A stretch of 64,000 bases of DNA from NCBI RefSeq assembly GCF_005405465.1, contig NZ_BJEC01000004.1, forward strand, positions 59,778 to 123,777, written 5' to 3'. Positions 26,451 to 34,786 of this stretch are shown here, one piece after another. A program made the translations under genes and the position numbers. Position 1 is the first letter of the stretch, and each line of letters starts with the position of its first letter. Under the pieces are notes generated by a model. It searched no databases and was not told where the DNA came from. It worked only from the letters and a program-made list of their open reading frames with translations. The DNA comes from Weissella thailandensis. GTDB taxonomy: Bacteria; Bacillota; Bacilli; Lactobacillales; Lactobacillaceae.

Positions 26451-27572
26451 GTGAATAAAATTAATTCATATAGTACTGGTCTCGTCGCTGCCTTGGCAGT
26501 CTTCTTTGGGTTGCTGGTTGGTGCGATTATTATGCTTGTATCAGGATTTAACCCCGTTACAGGTTATATCAGTTTAATTCAGTCAGCCCTTGGTTCATCT
26601 TTAAATATTGGTGAAGTCTTGCGAGCAATGACACCATTGATACTAACAGCAGCTGGATTTTTGGTGGCTCAATCTGCTGGATTCTTTAACATTGGACTTT
26701 CTGGTCAAGTTTGGGTCGGTTGGATTGCATCAACCTGGTTTGTGTTGGCAAATCAAGGTATGAATCCTTGGATTTTAATTCCAGTTGCCGTGATTATCGG
26801 TGCGCTTGGTGGGGCTATCATGGGCTTTATTCCAGGATGGTTGCGTGCTCAGTTCGGGGCTTCGGAAGTTATTACAACAATTATGCTGAATTATATTGCT
26901 TTATATGGTGGTAATGCGATCGTGCAAGGGTTGCCTAATAAGATGATGGCAACAACTGATATGACGAAGACATTAGACGCATCTGATTCATTACGTTGGG
27001 ATTTCTTGTCAAACCTAACAGGTGGGTCGCGTTTAAATATCGGTTTTCTTATTGCACTGATTGCGTTGTTGGCAATTTGGTTTGTCATGAAACGCACGAC
27101 CCTTGGTTTTGAAATTCGAGCCGTTGGGTTAAATCCAAATGCTGCCCGCTATGCAGGTATGTCAGCTAAGCGCAATGCGATTACAGCAATGACAATTTCT
27201 GGATTGTTAGCTGGTTTGGCGGGTGCGACTGAAGGATTGGGAACTTACCTAAATATCTTTTCACAATCGGCAGCACCGCAAGTTGGTTATGATGGTATGG
27301 CTGTTGCATTGTTAGCTTCGGGTTCATTCTTAGGTATTATATTTGCCGGCTTTTTGTTTTCTGTTTTGTCAGTTGGCGGTTTGGGAATGCCGCTAGCGAC
27401 AGGTGTTCCGACTGAACTGGTTTCAGTTGTGACGGCTTCAATTATTTTCTTCATTGGTGCCAATTATTTGATTCGTTTAATTTTAGTTAAACTAGATGAG
27501 GACGATTCAAAGGATAAAGGCAAGCAGAAAAAACATAAAACAACAAAAGCTGATCAAAAGGAGGCAAAGTAA
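26451..27572 (+). CDS. Nucleoside ABC transporter, permease 1
   Basis: A 373-residue inner-membrane permease of the BPD_transp_2 class with about eight to ten segments, a GQVWVGWIA segment, the EVITTIMLNYIALY stretch typical of YufP-like permeases, and the cytoplasmic EIRAVGLNPNAARYAGM loop that contacts the ATPase. It starts with GTG after AGGAG, 4 nt after the ATPase stop. The lysine-rich tail (KGKQKKHKTTKADQKE) is hydrophilic and probably cytoplasmic. Confidence 0.92.
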   Translation: MNKINSYSTGLVAALAVFFGLLVGAIIMLVSGFNPVTGYISLIQSALGSSLNIGEVLRAMTPLILTAAGFLVAQSAGFFNIGLSGQVWVGWIASTWFVLANQGMNPWILIPVAVIIGALGGAIMGFIPGWLRAQFGASEVITTIMLNYIALYGGNAIVQGLPNKMMATTDMTKTLDASDSLRWDFLSNLTGGSRLNIGFLIALIALLAIWFVMKRTTLGFEIRAVGLNPNAARYAGMSAKRNAITAMTISGLLAGLAGATEGLGTYLNIFSQSAAPQVGYDGMAVALLASGSFLGIIFAGFLFSVLSVGGLGMPLATGVPTELVSVVTASIIFFIGANYLIRLILVKLDEDDSKDKGKQKKHKTTKADQKEAK

Positions 27573-27574
27573 TC

Positions 27575-28531
27575 ATGAGTGTGGAAACAATCTTACAATT
27601 AGTGATTTCAAGTACATTAGTTTACTCAGCACCTTTGATTTTTACTGCGTTGGGTGGTACGTTCTCAGAACGTGCGGGTATTGTTAACGTTGGTCTTGAA
27701 GGAACGATGATCATGGGAGCCTTTGCGGGGGTGGTCTTTAATCTGAGCTTTGCCGACCAATTTGGTAGTGCGACACCTTGGTTAGGATTAGTTGCCGGTG
27801 CTGTTATTGGTCTGATTTTCTCATTGATTCACGCGGTAGCGACGGTGACTTTACGTGCTGATCATATTGTTTCAGGTACGGTCATGAACTTGATGGCACC
27901 GGCGCTTGGTGTTTATATCATTAAGTTGATGTATGGTAAGGGACAGACTTCAATGATTTCACAAAACTTTGGTTACTGGAATGTACCAGGTTTAAGCAAG
28001 ATACCTTTTATTGGTCCAATTTTGTTTACAAAAACATCATCAACCGCTTGGGTAGCAATTTTTATCGCCTTTGTGGCATCGTGGTTACTATATAAAACAC
28101 GCTTTGGATTGCGTTTGCGTTCTGTCGGAGAAAATCCACAAGCAGCTGATACGTTAGGATTGAAGGTATATACGCTACGCTATTCTGGTGTGCTAATTTC
28201 CGGTGTCCTTGGTGGTATTGGTGGTGCATTATTTGCGCAATCAATTGCTGGTAATTTCTCTGCTTCAACCATTGTTGGACAAGGTTATATGTCGATGGCA
28301 GCGATGATTTTTGGTCGTTGGAATCCAATTGGTGCCATGGGAGCTGCGTTATTCTTTGGCTTTTCACAGTCAATGGCCATCGTTGGTGCGCAATTACCAG
28401 TTATTAACCAAATTCCAGCTGTTTACCTACAAGTTGCACCTTATGTGCTAACAATTTTGATATTAGTTATTTTCTTTGCTAAGTCAAAGGCACCAGCAGC
28501 GGATGGGGTCAATTACATCAAATCAGTTTAA
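27575..28531 (+). CDS. Nucleoside ABC transporter, permease 2
   Basis: A 318-residue partner permease (YufQ-like) with typical GIVNVGLEGTMIMGAFAG near the start, the HIVSGTVMNLMAP stretch and the ATPase-contact loop RLRSVGENPQAADTLGL. It begins 2 nt after permease 1, so translation is coupled. An intrinsic terminator closes the operon. Confidence 0.92.
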   Translation: MSVETILQLVISSTLVYSAPLIFTALGGTFSERAGIVNVGLEGTMIMGAFAGVVFNLSFADQFGSATPWLGLVAGAVIGLIFSLIHAVATVTLRADHIVSGTVMNLMAPALGVYIIKLMYGKGQTSMISQNFGYWNVPGLSKIPFIGPILFTKTSSTAWVAIFIAFVASWLLYKTRFGLRLRSVGENPQAADTLGLKVYTLRYSGVLISGVLGGIGGALFAQSIAGNFSASTIVGQGYMSMAAMIFGRWNPIGAMGAALFFGFSQSMAIVGAQLPVINQIPAVYLQVAPYVLTILILVIFFAKSKAPAADGVNYIKSV

Positions 28532-28540
28532 AAACTTCTA

Positions 28541-28575
28541 GGCTAGGACAAAATAAAAAGTTCTAGCCTTTTTTG
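28541..28575 (+). terminator. Intrinsic terminator of the nucleoside ABC operon
   Basis: GGCTAGGAC pairs with GTTCTAGCC (one G-T) around AAAATAAAAA, followed by T6. Confidence 0.85.
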
Positions 28576-28618
28576 TTGCTATAATAGACATATCCATGAC
28601 TAAAAAAGGTGGCTAATG

Positions 28619-29428
28619 ATGATTACGACAATTGCACTAGATCTAGATAATACATTATTGAATTCAGCAAAAGAAATTTCAGCGGAAAATGAACGTGTTT
28701 TGAAACAATTACATAAAATGGGTAAACGTATCGTTTTATGTACCGGACGACCTATTCAAGGTATTCAAAGATTATTAACACAATTGGAATTATTTGGGCC
28801 AACGGATTATGCTATTACATTTAATGGTGGTTTGATTCGACATAATCAAACGCAACGTATTTTAGCGCAGACTACCATTAGTAAACAAGAAGTTGCTGCT
28901 CTATATCAGGATGCGGAGCAACGGCACTATCCGATTGATGTGATTGGTGCTGATAAAGTTTATTCAATCGTTACATTAGGCAAATCTGATTATGAATCAT
29001 CAATGGGTGCGGTGTTGCCATTTGCTGATATTTCATTTGATGAACTACCAGCAGATCGTGCGTTTGGTAAAGCAGTGTGCGCGGCACCAGCAGAGGTTGT
29101 GCAGCGTGTGCGTAAAGAAATGCCTACTGGATTGACTGATTTGCTGCATATCGTACCTTCGCGTGCAGAATTGTTGGAATTCTTGCCAAATAATGTCAAT
29201 AAGGCCCATGGATTGTCGCAGCTGATGGCGCACTTTGGTGAGACATTGGATAATGTGATGGCATTTGGTGATGAAGAAAATGATTTTGAAATGATTGCAC
29301 AAGCCGGGGTAGGGGTTGCTATGGGGAATGCGATTCCTCAAATTAAACAAGTCGCTAATGCTGAGACGCTAACAAATAATGAAGATGGCGTGGCTGCTTA
29401 TTTAAAGCAATACTTTGACTTGCGGTAA
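28619..29428 (+). CDS. HAD-family phosphatase, Cof type
   Basis: About 269 residues of the Cof/IIB subfamily of haloacid-dehalogenase-like hydrolases, which remove phosphate from sugar phosphates or flavin precursors. Motif I is ALDLDNTLL (catalytic Asp pair), motif II the TGR segment, and motif IV AFGDEENDFEM. A start at the second of two adjacent ATGs gives better spacing to AGGTGG. It is one of three Cof-type genes in this window (also 37342 and 53114). The natural substrate is unknown. Confidence 0.88.
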   Translation: MITTIALDLDNTLLNSAKEISAENERVLKQLHKMGKRIVLCTGRPIQGIQRLLTQLELFGPTDYAITFNGGLIRHNQTQRILAQTTISKQEVAALYQDAEQRHYPIDVIGADKVYSIVTLGKSDYESSMGAVLPFADISFDELPADRAFGKAVCAAPAEVVQRVRKEMPTGLTDLLHIVPSRAELLEFLPNNVNKAHGLSQLMAHFGETLDNVMAFGDEENDFEMIAQAGVGVAMGNAIPQIKQVANAETLTNNEDGVAAYLKQYFDLR

Positions 29429-29443
29429 AATAATAAATCAAAT

Positions 29444-29493
29444 TAAGGGCCGTCAATCTACCAGTAACTGGTTAGATTGGCGGCCCTTTTTAA
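29444..29493. terminator. Intrinsic terminator between convergent genes
   Basis: AAGGGCCGTCAATCTA pairs with TAGATTGGCGGCCCTT, then TTT. The 5' arm is nearly identical to the sequence downstream of polC at 63844, where an insertion sequence has split the hairpin. Confidence 0.88.
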
Positions 29494-29514
29494 GTAACTG
29501 CTAACTTTATTAAG

Positions 29515-30882
29515 TTATTTTTTAAGTTGAGCCACGATATTTTCTAGATGAACACCATGTGAACCTTTCAGCATAATTTCATCATCTGGGGTCAAATCAG
29601 CTAGCAGGTCCTTTAGTAATGTGTCTGCATCATTGATTGCATATCTCTTAACTGTACCAGCCGGGTAAAGTGGCTTTAAGGCATCCTCAAGTGGTGCAAT
29701 CTCTTCACCAACTAAATAGACATGGGCAATTTTGGTTGGATCAAGGCTTTCAATAAGGCTAGCATGTAATGCTGGTGAAGCTTCGCCAAGTTGTAGCATG
29801 TCACCTAAAACGGCAATGCGTTTACCTTGAGTTGGCGTATCGGCAAAGAAATGGAGTACTTCTTTAGCAGCAGTTGGATTAGAATTATAAACATCAGATA
29901 GAATTTTACCACCGAACTGGCCGTCTAACCACTCAGTGCGATTTTCCGTAATTGGTGCTTCGACTAGTGCTTGTGCAATTTTTTCATCTGAGATGTGTAG
30001 TAAATGACCAACCGTAATGGCAGAAAGTGCATTGGTTACATTGTAACGTCCTGTCATTGGAATGGTGAACCGCTGAGTGCTTTGGTTAGTCGTGAAACTT
30101 GTTTGTAATGGCGTCATGTCAATGTCACTAGCAAATAAATCGTTAGTGCTGTTTAGTCCGAATGAGTCACGTAATAAGTGGGGATGCTGACCAACGCGTT
30201 CAAGCAATAAAGGTTCATCCCCATTAAATACTAAGTGACCATTTTCTTTCAAACCAGTGATAATTTCCATTTTACCGTCAGCGATGCGTGCACGTGTCTT
30301 GAAAAATTCAATATGTGCTTCACCAATCATTGTTAGTAGGGCTATGTCTGGTTTTACAAGATTTGATAGGAAAGTTAAATCGCCAGGATGATCCATGCCG
30401 ATTTCGATAACCAGTAGTTCGGTATCGGTAGGCATAGAAAGAATCGTCTGAGGGACCCCAATTTCATTATTGAAATTTTCGGGTGTTTTAACAGTTTTAT
30501 AACTTGTTTGTCCGATAGCGGCAATAAAATCTTTGGTTGTAGTTTTACCATTTGAACCAGACACTGCGACGACTAGCGGATCGACTTGGGCAAGATAGTG
30601 GCTTGCTAATTGCTGGTAGGCTGCTAAGGTATCGGAAACAATAATAACTGGTAAATCGGTGGGGATGTCTTTATGGTCAGCTTGCCATAAGGCCACCGTT
30701 GCCCCATTATTTTTAGCCGCATCAACATACTGATGACCATCATTATCGGCCACTAAAGGTATGAATAGATCGCCAGGTTTGACTTGGCGCGAATCGAATG
30801 TGGTATTCGTAACAGTGACATCAGCCTCATTTTTTATTGGCGCATTTAAGATGTTTGCCATTTCTTTTAGAGTTAGTTTCAT
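29515..30882 (-). CDS. murF: UDP-N-acetylmuramoyl-tripeptide--D-alanyl-D-alanine ligase
   Basis: It adds the D-Ala-D-Ala (or D-Ala-D-Lac) dipeptide to the UDP-MurNAc-tripeptide, the last cytoplasmic step of peptidoglycan precursor synthesis. The 455 residues have the three Mur ligase domains: N-terminal UDP binding with FDSRQVKPGDLFIP, central ATPase with GSNGKTTTKDF, and a C-terminal domain with DVYNSNPTA and LGDMLQLG. It is monocistronic on the minus strand, next to the plus-strand cell-shape genes mreB and rodA. Confidence 0.95.
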   Translation of the reverse strand: MKLTLKEMANILNAPIKNEADVTVTNTTFDSRQVKPGDLFIPLVADNDGHQYVDAAKNNGATVALWQADHKDIPTDLPVIIVSDTLAAYQQLASHYLAQVDPLVVAVSGSNGKTTTKDFIAAIGQTSYKTVKTPENFNNEIGVPQTILSMPTDTELLVIEIGMDHPGDLTFLSNLVKPDIALLTMIGEAHIEFFKTRARIADGKMEIITGLKENGHLVFNGDEPLLLERVGQHPHLLRDSFGLNSTNDLFASDIDMTPLQTSFTTNQSTQRFTIPMTGRYNVTNALSAITVGHLLHISDEKIAQALVEAPITENRTEWLDGQFGGKILSDVYNSNPTAAKEVLHFFADTPTQGKRIAVLGDMLQLGEASPALHASLIESLDPTKIAHVYLVGEEIAPLEDALKPLYPAGTVKRYAINDADTLLKDLLADLTPDDEIMLKGSHGVHLENIVAQLKK

Positions 30883-31078
30883 TAGTTTTATGTCCTTTGT
30901 AAACGTTTTTCTTTTATTTTACCTTGTTCAGTAAGGGCCGGCAAACAAAGATAACGGTTATGGATTTTTCAAGATTTTTTTTGGTGTATGGTTTATACTA
31001 TTAAAGATAGTAATTAGAAAGTTTGGACGGGCTTGCTCAATGAAGAACTTGCTCGATAAAAAATAAGAGGTGAATTTC

Positions 31079-32059
31079 ATGGCCAAGGAAATCGGCGTTG
31101 ATTTAGGGACGGCAAATGTGCTGATTTATGTTGATGGGGAAGGCATTATTCTAAATGAACCTTCCGTAGTGGCAATCGATACAAAAACAGAAAAGATTTT
31201 GGCTGTTGGAACGGAAGCTTACCAAATGGTCGGTCGTACGCCGGGTAATATAAGAGCCGTTCGTCCGCTAAAAGATGGGGTTATTTCAGATTTTGATATG
31301 ACTGAGGCAATGCTGTCACGGTTTATGTCAAAATTAAATGTCAAAGGTGTTATGTCACGACCAAATATTATGGTTTGTGCACCAACAAATATCACTAGCA
31401 TTGAGAAAAAGGCTATTATTGGGGCAGCCGAAAAATCTGGTGGCGGTAAAGTTTATTTGGAATATGAGCCCAAAGTTGCGGCAGTAGGTGCTGGATTAGA
31501 TATCTTTTCACCAATTGCATCAATGGTCATTGATATGGGTGGTGGAACAACAGATATCGCTGTGCTCTCGCTTGGGGATATCGTCACTTCTGAATCGATC
31601 CGCGTTGCTGGTGATAAAATGAATACCGATATTACCAACATGGTGAAAAAAGATCATGGATTGATGATTGGTGAGCGAACAGCTGAACAAATTAAAATTC
31701 AAATTGGTACCGCAACACCCTTAGACGAACCAGAAGAAATGGAAGTTCGTGGTCGCGATAGCTTTACCGGTATGCCACGTACGGTAACGCTAAATACGAA
31801 TGAGGTTGAAGCATCAATGCATGATACTTTAACGCAAATCGTTGAAGCAGCCCATGCAGTCTTGGGACGAATTCAACCGGAATTGGCATCAGATATTATT
31901 GATCGTGGTATTGTGCTAACAGGTGGTGGTGCACTATTGCGTGGTGTTGACAAGTTGATTGCACAACATCTCGGTGTACCGGTTATGATTTCAGAAAAGC
32001 CACTAGACAACGTTGCTAAGGGAGCAGGAATGTTACTTGCTCACATGCATGCAAATTAA
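31079..32059 (+). CDS. mreB: Rod shape-determining protein, MreB family
   Basis: A 326-residue bacterial actin that forms filaments under the membrane and guides lateral wall synthesis. Phosphate-1 motif is GVDLGTANV, phosphate-2 MVIDMGGGTTDIAV, and the adenosine motif LTGGGALLRG. The ATG at 31079 is preferred because AAGAGGTG lies 8 nt upstream; a GTG nine bases earlier is inside that ribosome site. The gene is followed by DUF2969 and rodA, a wall-elongation operon. It could be the Mbl paralogue; sequence alone does not separate them. Confidence 0.94.
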   Translation: MAKEIGVDLGTANVLIYVDGEGIILNEPSVVAIDTKTEKILAVGTEAYQMVGRTPGNIRAVRPLKDGVISDFDMTEAMLSRFMSKLNVKGVMSRPNIMVCAPTNITSIEKKAIIGAAEKSGGGKVYLEYEPKVAAVGAGLDIFSPIASMVIDMGGGTTDIAVLSLGDIVTSESIRVAGDKMNTDITNMVKKDHGLMIGERTAEQIKIQIGTATPLDEPEEMEVRGRDSFTGMPRTVTLNTNEVEASMHDTLTQIVEAAHAVLGRIQPELASDIIDRGIVLTGGGALLRGVDKLIAQHLGVPVMISEKPLDNVAKGAGMLLAHMHAN

Positions 32060-32070
32060 GGAAGGTAAAT

Positions 32071-32280
32071 ATGTCACGAAAAAACAAACCAGTTGCTGTC
32101 GAAATTAATGAATTAGATGATAGCGTTTCAGAAGTGATGATCAATAAGGTAACGTTAGGAACGGTTGATGAAAAGAATTCACCACTTGTTGTAACATTTG
32201 CTGATGGTCATCAAACAACAGCAGATAGTTTTGATGATGCAGTCGCAAGTTTACTTGCAGAATTTAATTTGCACCATTAA
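32071..32280 (+). CDS. DUF2969-type small protein
   Basis: A 69-residue acidic protein with a basic first stretch (MSRKNKPVAVEI) and a C-terminus SFDDAVASLLAEFNLHH. Small proteins of this kind are found between mreB and rodA in lactobacilli and are classed as DUF2969. It has GGAAGG upstream and lies 11 nt after mreB. The function is unknown; the conserved location suggests a link with cell elongation. Confidence 0.72.
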   Translation: MSRKNKPVAVEINELDDSVSEVMINKVTLGTVDEKNSPLVVTFADGHQTTADSFDDAVASLLAEFNLHH

Positions 32281-32318
32281 TTAATCGAATAAATAAACCA
32301 ATAAAATAAGGGGGAAAC

Positions 32319-33503
32319 ATGCTAAAACGTTTTTTCTCAAAAGATGGTGGTGAAATAGATTGGTCGATCATTTTCGTGGTTTTGATGTTGGCATTGATTG
32401 GTTTAGCGTCGTTGTATGTCGCTGGGACGCATGATGCTAGTGTTAATGTGACGCGAATGGTGCTACTGCAATTAGCCTATTATGTCGTTGGTATCGTTGG
32501 TGTCATGATTATCATGCAGTTTGATTCCGAACAGTTATGGCGAATCGCACCTTATGCGTTTGGTGTCGGTATGGTACTGATGGTTGCAGTTCTATTTTTC
32601 TACTCGAAATCTTATTACGCTAGTACAGGTGGAAAATGGTTTGCTCTTGGACCGATTACTTTCCAACCTGCTGAAATCATGAAGCCGGCCTTCATTATCC
32701 TGTTGGCCCGTGTAATTACTGACCATAATATTTCAAATCCTGATCATACCATGAAGTCGGATTGGCGCTTATTGTGGAAGATCATCCTATGGACATTACC
32801 AGTTTTGATTGTAAATGGTAGTGATTTTGGAACTAACTTAGTCTTTATTGCCGTAGTATTTGGGATGACTTTGGTGTCAGGTCTATCATGGTTATATTTG
32901 GGACCGATTATTGCCATTGTCGGTTCACTTGGGACAGTAGCGATTTTGTTCGTTACGCAAACTTGGGGACGTCACTTACTTGAACAAATTGGCTTTAAAG
33001 CTTACCAATTTACACGTGTGGATGCGTGGCTGAATCCACAAAATGATACTTCAAATGGTGCCTATCAATTGTGGCAGTCAATGAAGGCGATCGGCTCTGG
33101 TGGAGTTACCGGAACTGGCTTTAACGTCTCACATGTTAATGTGCCTGTTCGTGAGTCCGATATGATTTTCTCAGTCATTGGTGAGAACTTCGGTTTCGTC
33201 GGCGGGGTCTTGCTACTGATTTTATATTTCTTGTTGATTTATCAAATCATTCAAGTCGTTTTTGATTCATCAAATCAATTCTATGCGTATATTGCTACTG
33301 GTGTTGTCATGATGTTGTTATTCCATATTTTTGAAAATATTGGTATGAACATCGGATTGGTGCCGCTAACTGGAATTCCGTTGCCATTTATTTCGCAAGG
33401 TGGTTCCGCACTGATTGGTAATATGATTGGTGTCGGATTAATTATGTCAATGCGTTATCATAATAAGTCTTTCTCGTTATCTGAGCGTGAAGGATTTTCA
33501 TAA
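32319..33503 (+). CDS. rodA: Peptidoglycan polymerase of the SEDS family
   Basis: A 394-residue membrane protein with about ten segments that polymerises lipid II glycan strands during elongation together with a class B PBP. SEDS landmarks are the KWFALGPITFQPAEIMKPAF segment, VNGSDFGTNLVF, the ESDMIFSVIGENFGF loop (catalytic region), and PLTGIPLPFISQGGSALIG near the C-terminus. Its position after mreB favours RodA over FtsW. Confidence 0.94.
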   Translation: MLKRFFSKDGGEIDWSIIFVVLMLALIGLASLYVAGTHDASVNVTRMVLLQLAYYVVGIVGVMIIMQFDSEQLWRIAPYAFGVGMVLMVAVLFFYSKSYYASTGGKWFALGPITFQPAEIMKPAFIILLARVITDHNISNPDHTMKSDWRLLWKIILWTLPVLIVNGSDFGTNLVFIAVVFGMTLVSGLSWLYLGPIIAIVGSLGTVAILFVTQTWGRHLLEQIGFKAYQFTRVDAWLNPQNDTSNGAYQLWQSMKAIGSGGVTGTGFNVSHVNVPVRESDMIFSVIGENFGFVGGVLLLILYFLLIYQIIQVVFDSSNQFYAYIATGVVMMLLFHIFENIGMNIGLVPLTGIPLPFISQGGSALIGNMIGVGLIMSMRYHNKSFSLSEREGFS

Positions 33504-33506
33504 AAT

Positions 33507-33584
33507 AAAAGAGTTGAACAAAAGGTTGACTGTACCATATTAGATGGCTTGCAGCATGCAAAACTTTTGTTCGACTCTTTTTTA
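33507..33584 (+). terminator. Intrinsic terminator of mreB-rodA
   Basis: AAAAGAGTTGAACAAAAG pairs with CTTTTGTTCGACTCTTTT, with a loop that itself can fold (TTGCAGCATGCAA), then T6. Confidence 0.85.
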
Positions 33585-33634
33585 TTATTGCTATGTTATG
33601 ATAAATGTAATTATTATTAAAAAAGGGGTGTCAC

Positions 33635-34426
33635 ATGCTAACTATCGGATTTATTGGTGCAGGTAATATGGCACAGGCCATGATTAAAGGATGGTCAGGT
33701 AATCAAGAAATTCAACAGGTCGTTTATTCGCCACATGTTGGTCAAAAGGTGGCCGATGATTTACACATTGAAGCTAAATCTTCAGCTTTGGAAGTCTGGC
33801 TAGCATCTGATTTGGTCGTTTTAGCAACACCGCCAGATCAGTTGGCGGCTGTTGCTCGTGAGTTACAACCAGGTATTTTAATTAAGCCAAGTGTTATTGT
33901 TGCATCGGTTTTGGGTGGTATCTCATTAGAGCAATTACACAAAGCCTTAGGTAATACAGTGGTGGTTACGCGAACCTTACCTAACGTGAATGTTGCTGTT
34001 AAGTACGGTTATACAGCTTTGGCATTTGATGAGCAGGTTGATGCCGACATCAAAGGTGCCGTTGCTGCCTTGTTCTTGGAGTTAGGTCGTACGGACGAGT
34101 TAACAGAAGAGCAATTTGGTGCTGCGAGTGCGATTGCTGGCTCTGGTCCAGCCTTTGTGGCTGCATTTACTGAGGCGTTCAAAGAAGCCGGGATAGCAAA
34201 AGGTTTGGATGAAGAAGTAGCTGCTAAACTAGCCGAACAAACGGTGGCGGGCACAGCACAACATATGACCCAGGCTAAGAAAGCACCATTGGATTTGGCT
34301 AATGAAGTCATGACACCTGGTGGGTCAACTGCAGCTGGTTTTGATGCGTTAACGCAAGGTGGATTAAATCAATTAGTGTTAGATACCATCACGGCAACGA
34401 TGGCTAAAAATGCGGAATTTGAATGA
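33635..34426 (+). CDS. proC: Pyrroline-5-carboxylate reductase
   Basis: It reduces 1-pyrroline-5-carboxylate to proline with NAD(P)H, the last step of proline synthesis, as a decamer. The 263 residues start GFIGAGNMAQAMIKG (Rossmann motif) and carry the C-terminal signature around GSGPAFVAAF and EVMTPGGSTAAGFDAL. AAAGGGGTG precedes the ATG. It is a single-gene unit with no proA or proB nearby. Confidence 0.94.
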   Translation: MLTIGFIGAGNMAQAMIKGWSGNQEIQQVVYSPHVGQKVADDLHIEAKSSALEVWLASDLVVLATPPDQLAAVARELQPGILIKPSVIVASVLGGISLEQLHKALGNTVVVTRTLPNVNVAVKYGYTALAFDEQVDADIKGAVAALFLELGRTDELTEEQFGAASAIAGSGPAFVAAFTEAFKEAGIAKGLDEEVAAKLAEQTVAGTAQHMTQAKKAPLDLANEVMTPGGSTAAGFDALTQGGLNQLVLDTITATMAKNAEFE

Positions 34427-34451
34427 ATTATATTTTTTGTGAAAAAAAGGG

Positions 34452-34480
34452 TTGCAAACGTCTGATGAAGCTGGTATTAT
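34452..34480 (+). promoter_or_regulatory. Promoter of tRNA-Glu
   Basis: TTGCAA at 34452-34457, a 17-bp spacer and TATTAT at 34475-34480, 32 bp before the tRNA. Confidence 0.7.
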
Positions 34481-34512
34481 TATTTATGTTGTTGAGGCAA
34501 CGAAATGATATT

Positions 34513-34584
34513 GGCTCATTGGTCAAGCGGTTAAGACTCCGGTTTTTCACACCGGCATCCAGGGTTCGACTCCCTGATGAGCTA
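34513..34584 (+). tRNA. tRNA-Glu (anticodon UUC)
   Basis: A complete cloverleaf: acceptor GGCTCAT with ATGAGCT plus discriminator A, D-loop GTCAAGCGGTTAAGAC, anticodon arm CCGGT-TTTTCAC-ACCGG giving anticodon TTC, and T arm AGGGTTCGACTCCCT. The 3' CCA is not encoded. The tRNA stands alone with its own promoter and terminator. Confidence 0.97.
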
Positions 34585-34591
34585 TCAATTT

Positions 34592-34627
34592 AAAAAGGAC
34601 TGACAGTTTTCTGTCAGTCCTTTTTTG
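34592..34627 (+). terminator. Intrinsic terminator of tRNA-Glu
   Basis: AAAAAGGACTGACAG, loop TTTT, CTGTCAGTCCTTTTTT. Confidence 0.92.
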
Positions 34628-34630
34628 TTT

Positions 34631-34678
34631 GTAATGTACAAAGGCTGACTTCAAAGCGTTTTTTGTCACGCTCTGTGT
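34631..34678 (+). repeat. Truncated copy of the intergenic repeat family
   Basis: The stretch reading GGCTGACTTCAAAGCG, then TTTTTTGTCACGCTCTGTG, matches the 3' part of the unit found at 45318, 50400 and 55721 (CTTCAAA, then T-rich, then GTCACGCTCT). Only this part of one unit remains. It lies, like the full copies, directly after an intrinsic terminator. Confidence 0.5.
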
Positions 34679-34786
34679 AGACAATCATCAAGTACACTGA
34701 CCATAACTCTATGATAAAATGAAAGCAGCTAAAATATTATCAATCAATTTGATATTGTGCGATACAAAAAAGGGGATTAGGGATTT

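Noticed and set aside
34009..34311. 100-residue open frame on the minus strand inside proC
   Set aside because: It is the antisense of a strongly coding region, with biased Ala/Ser composition and no ribosome site.
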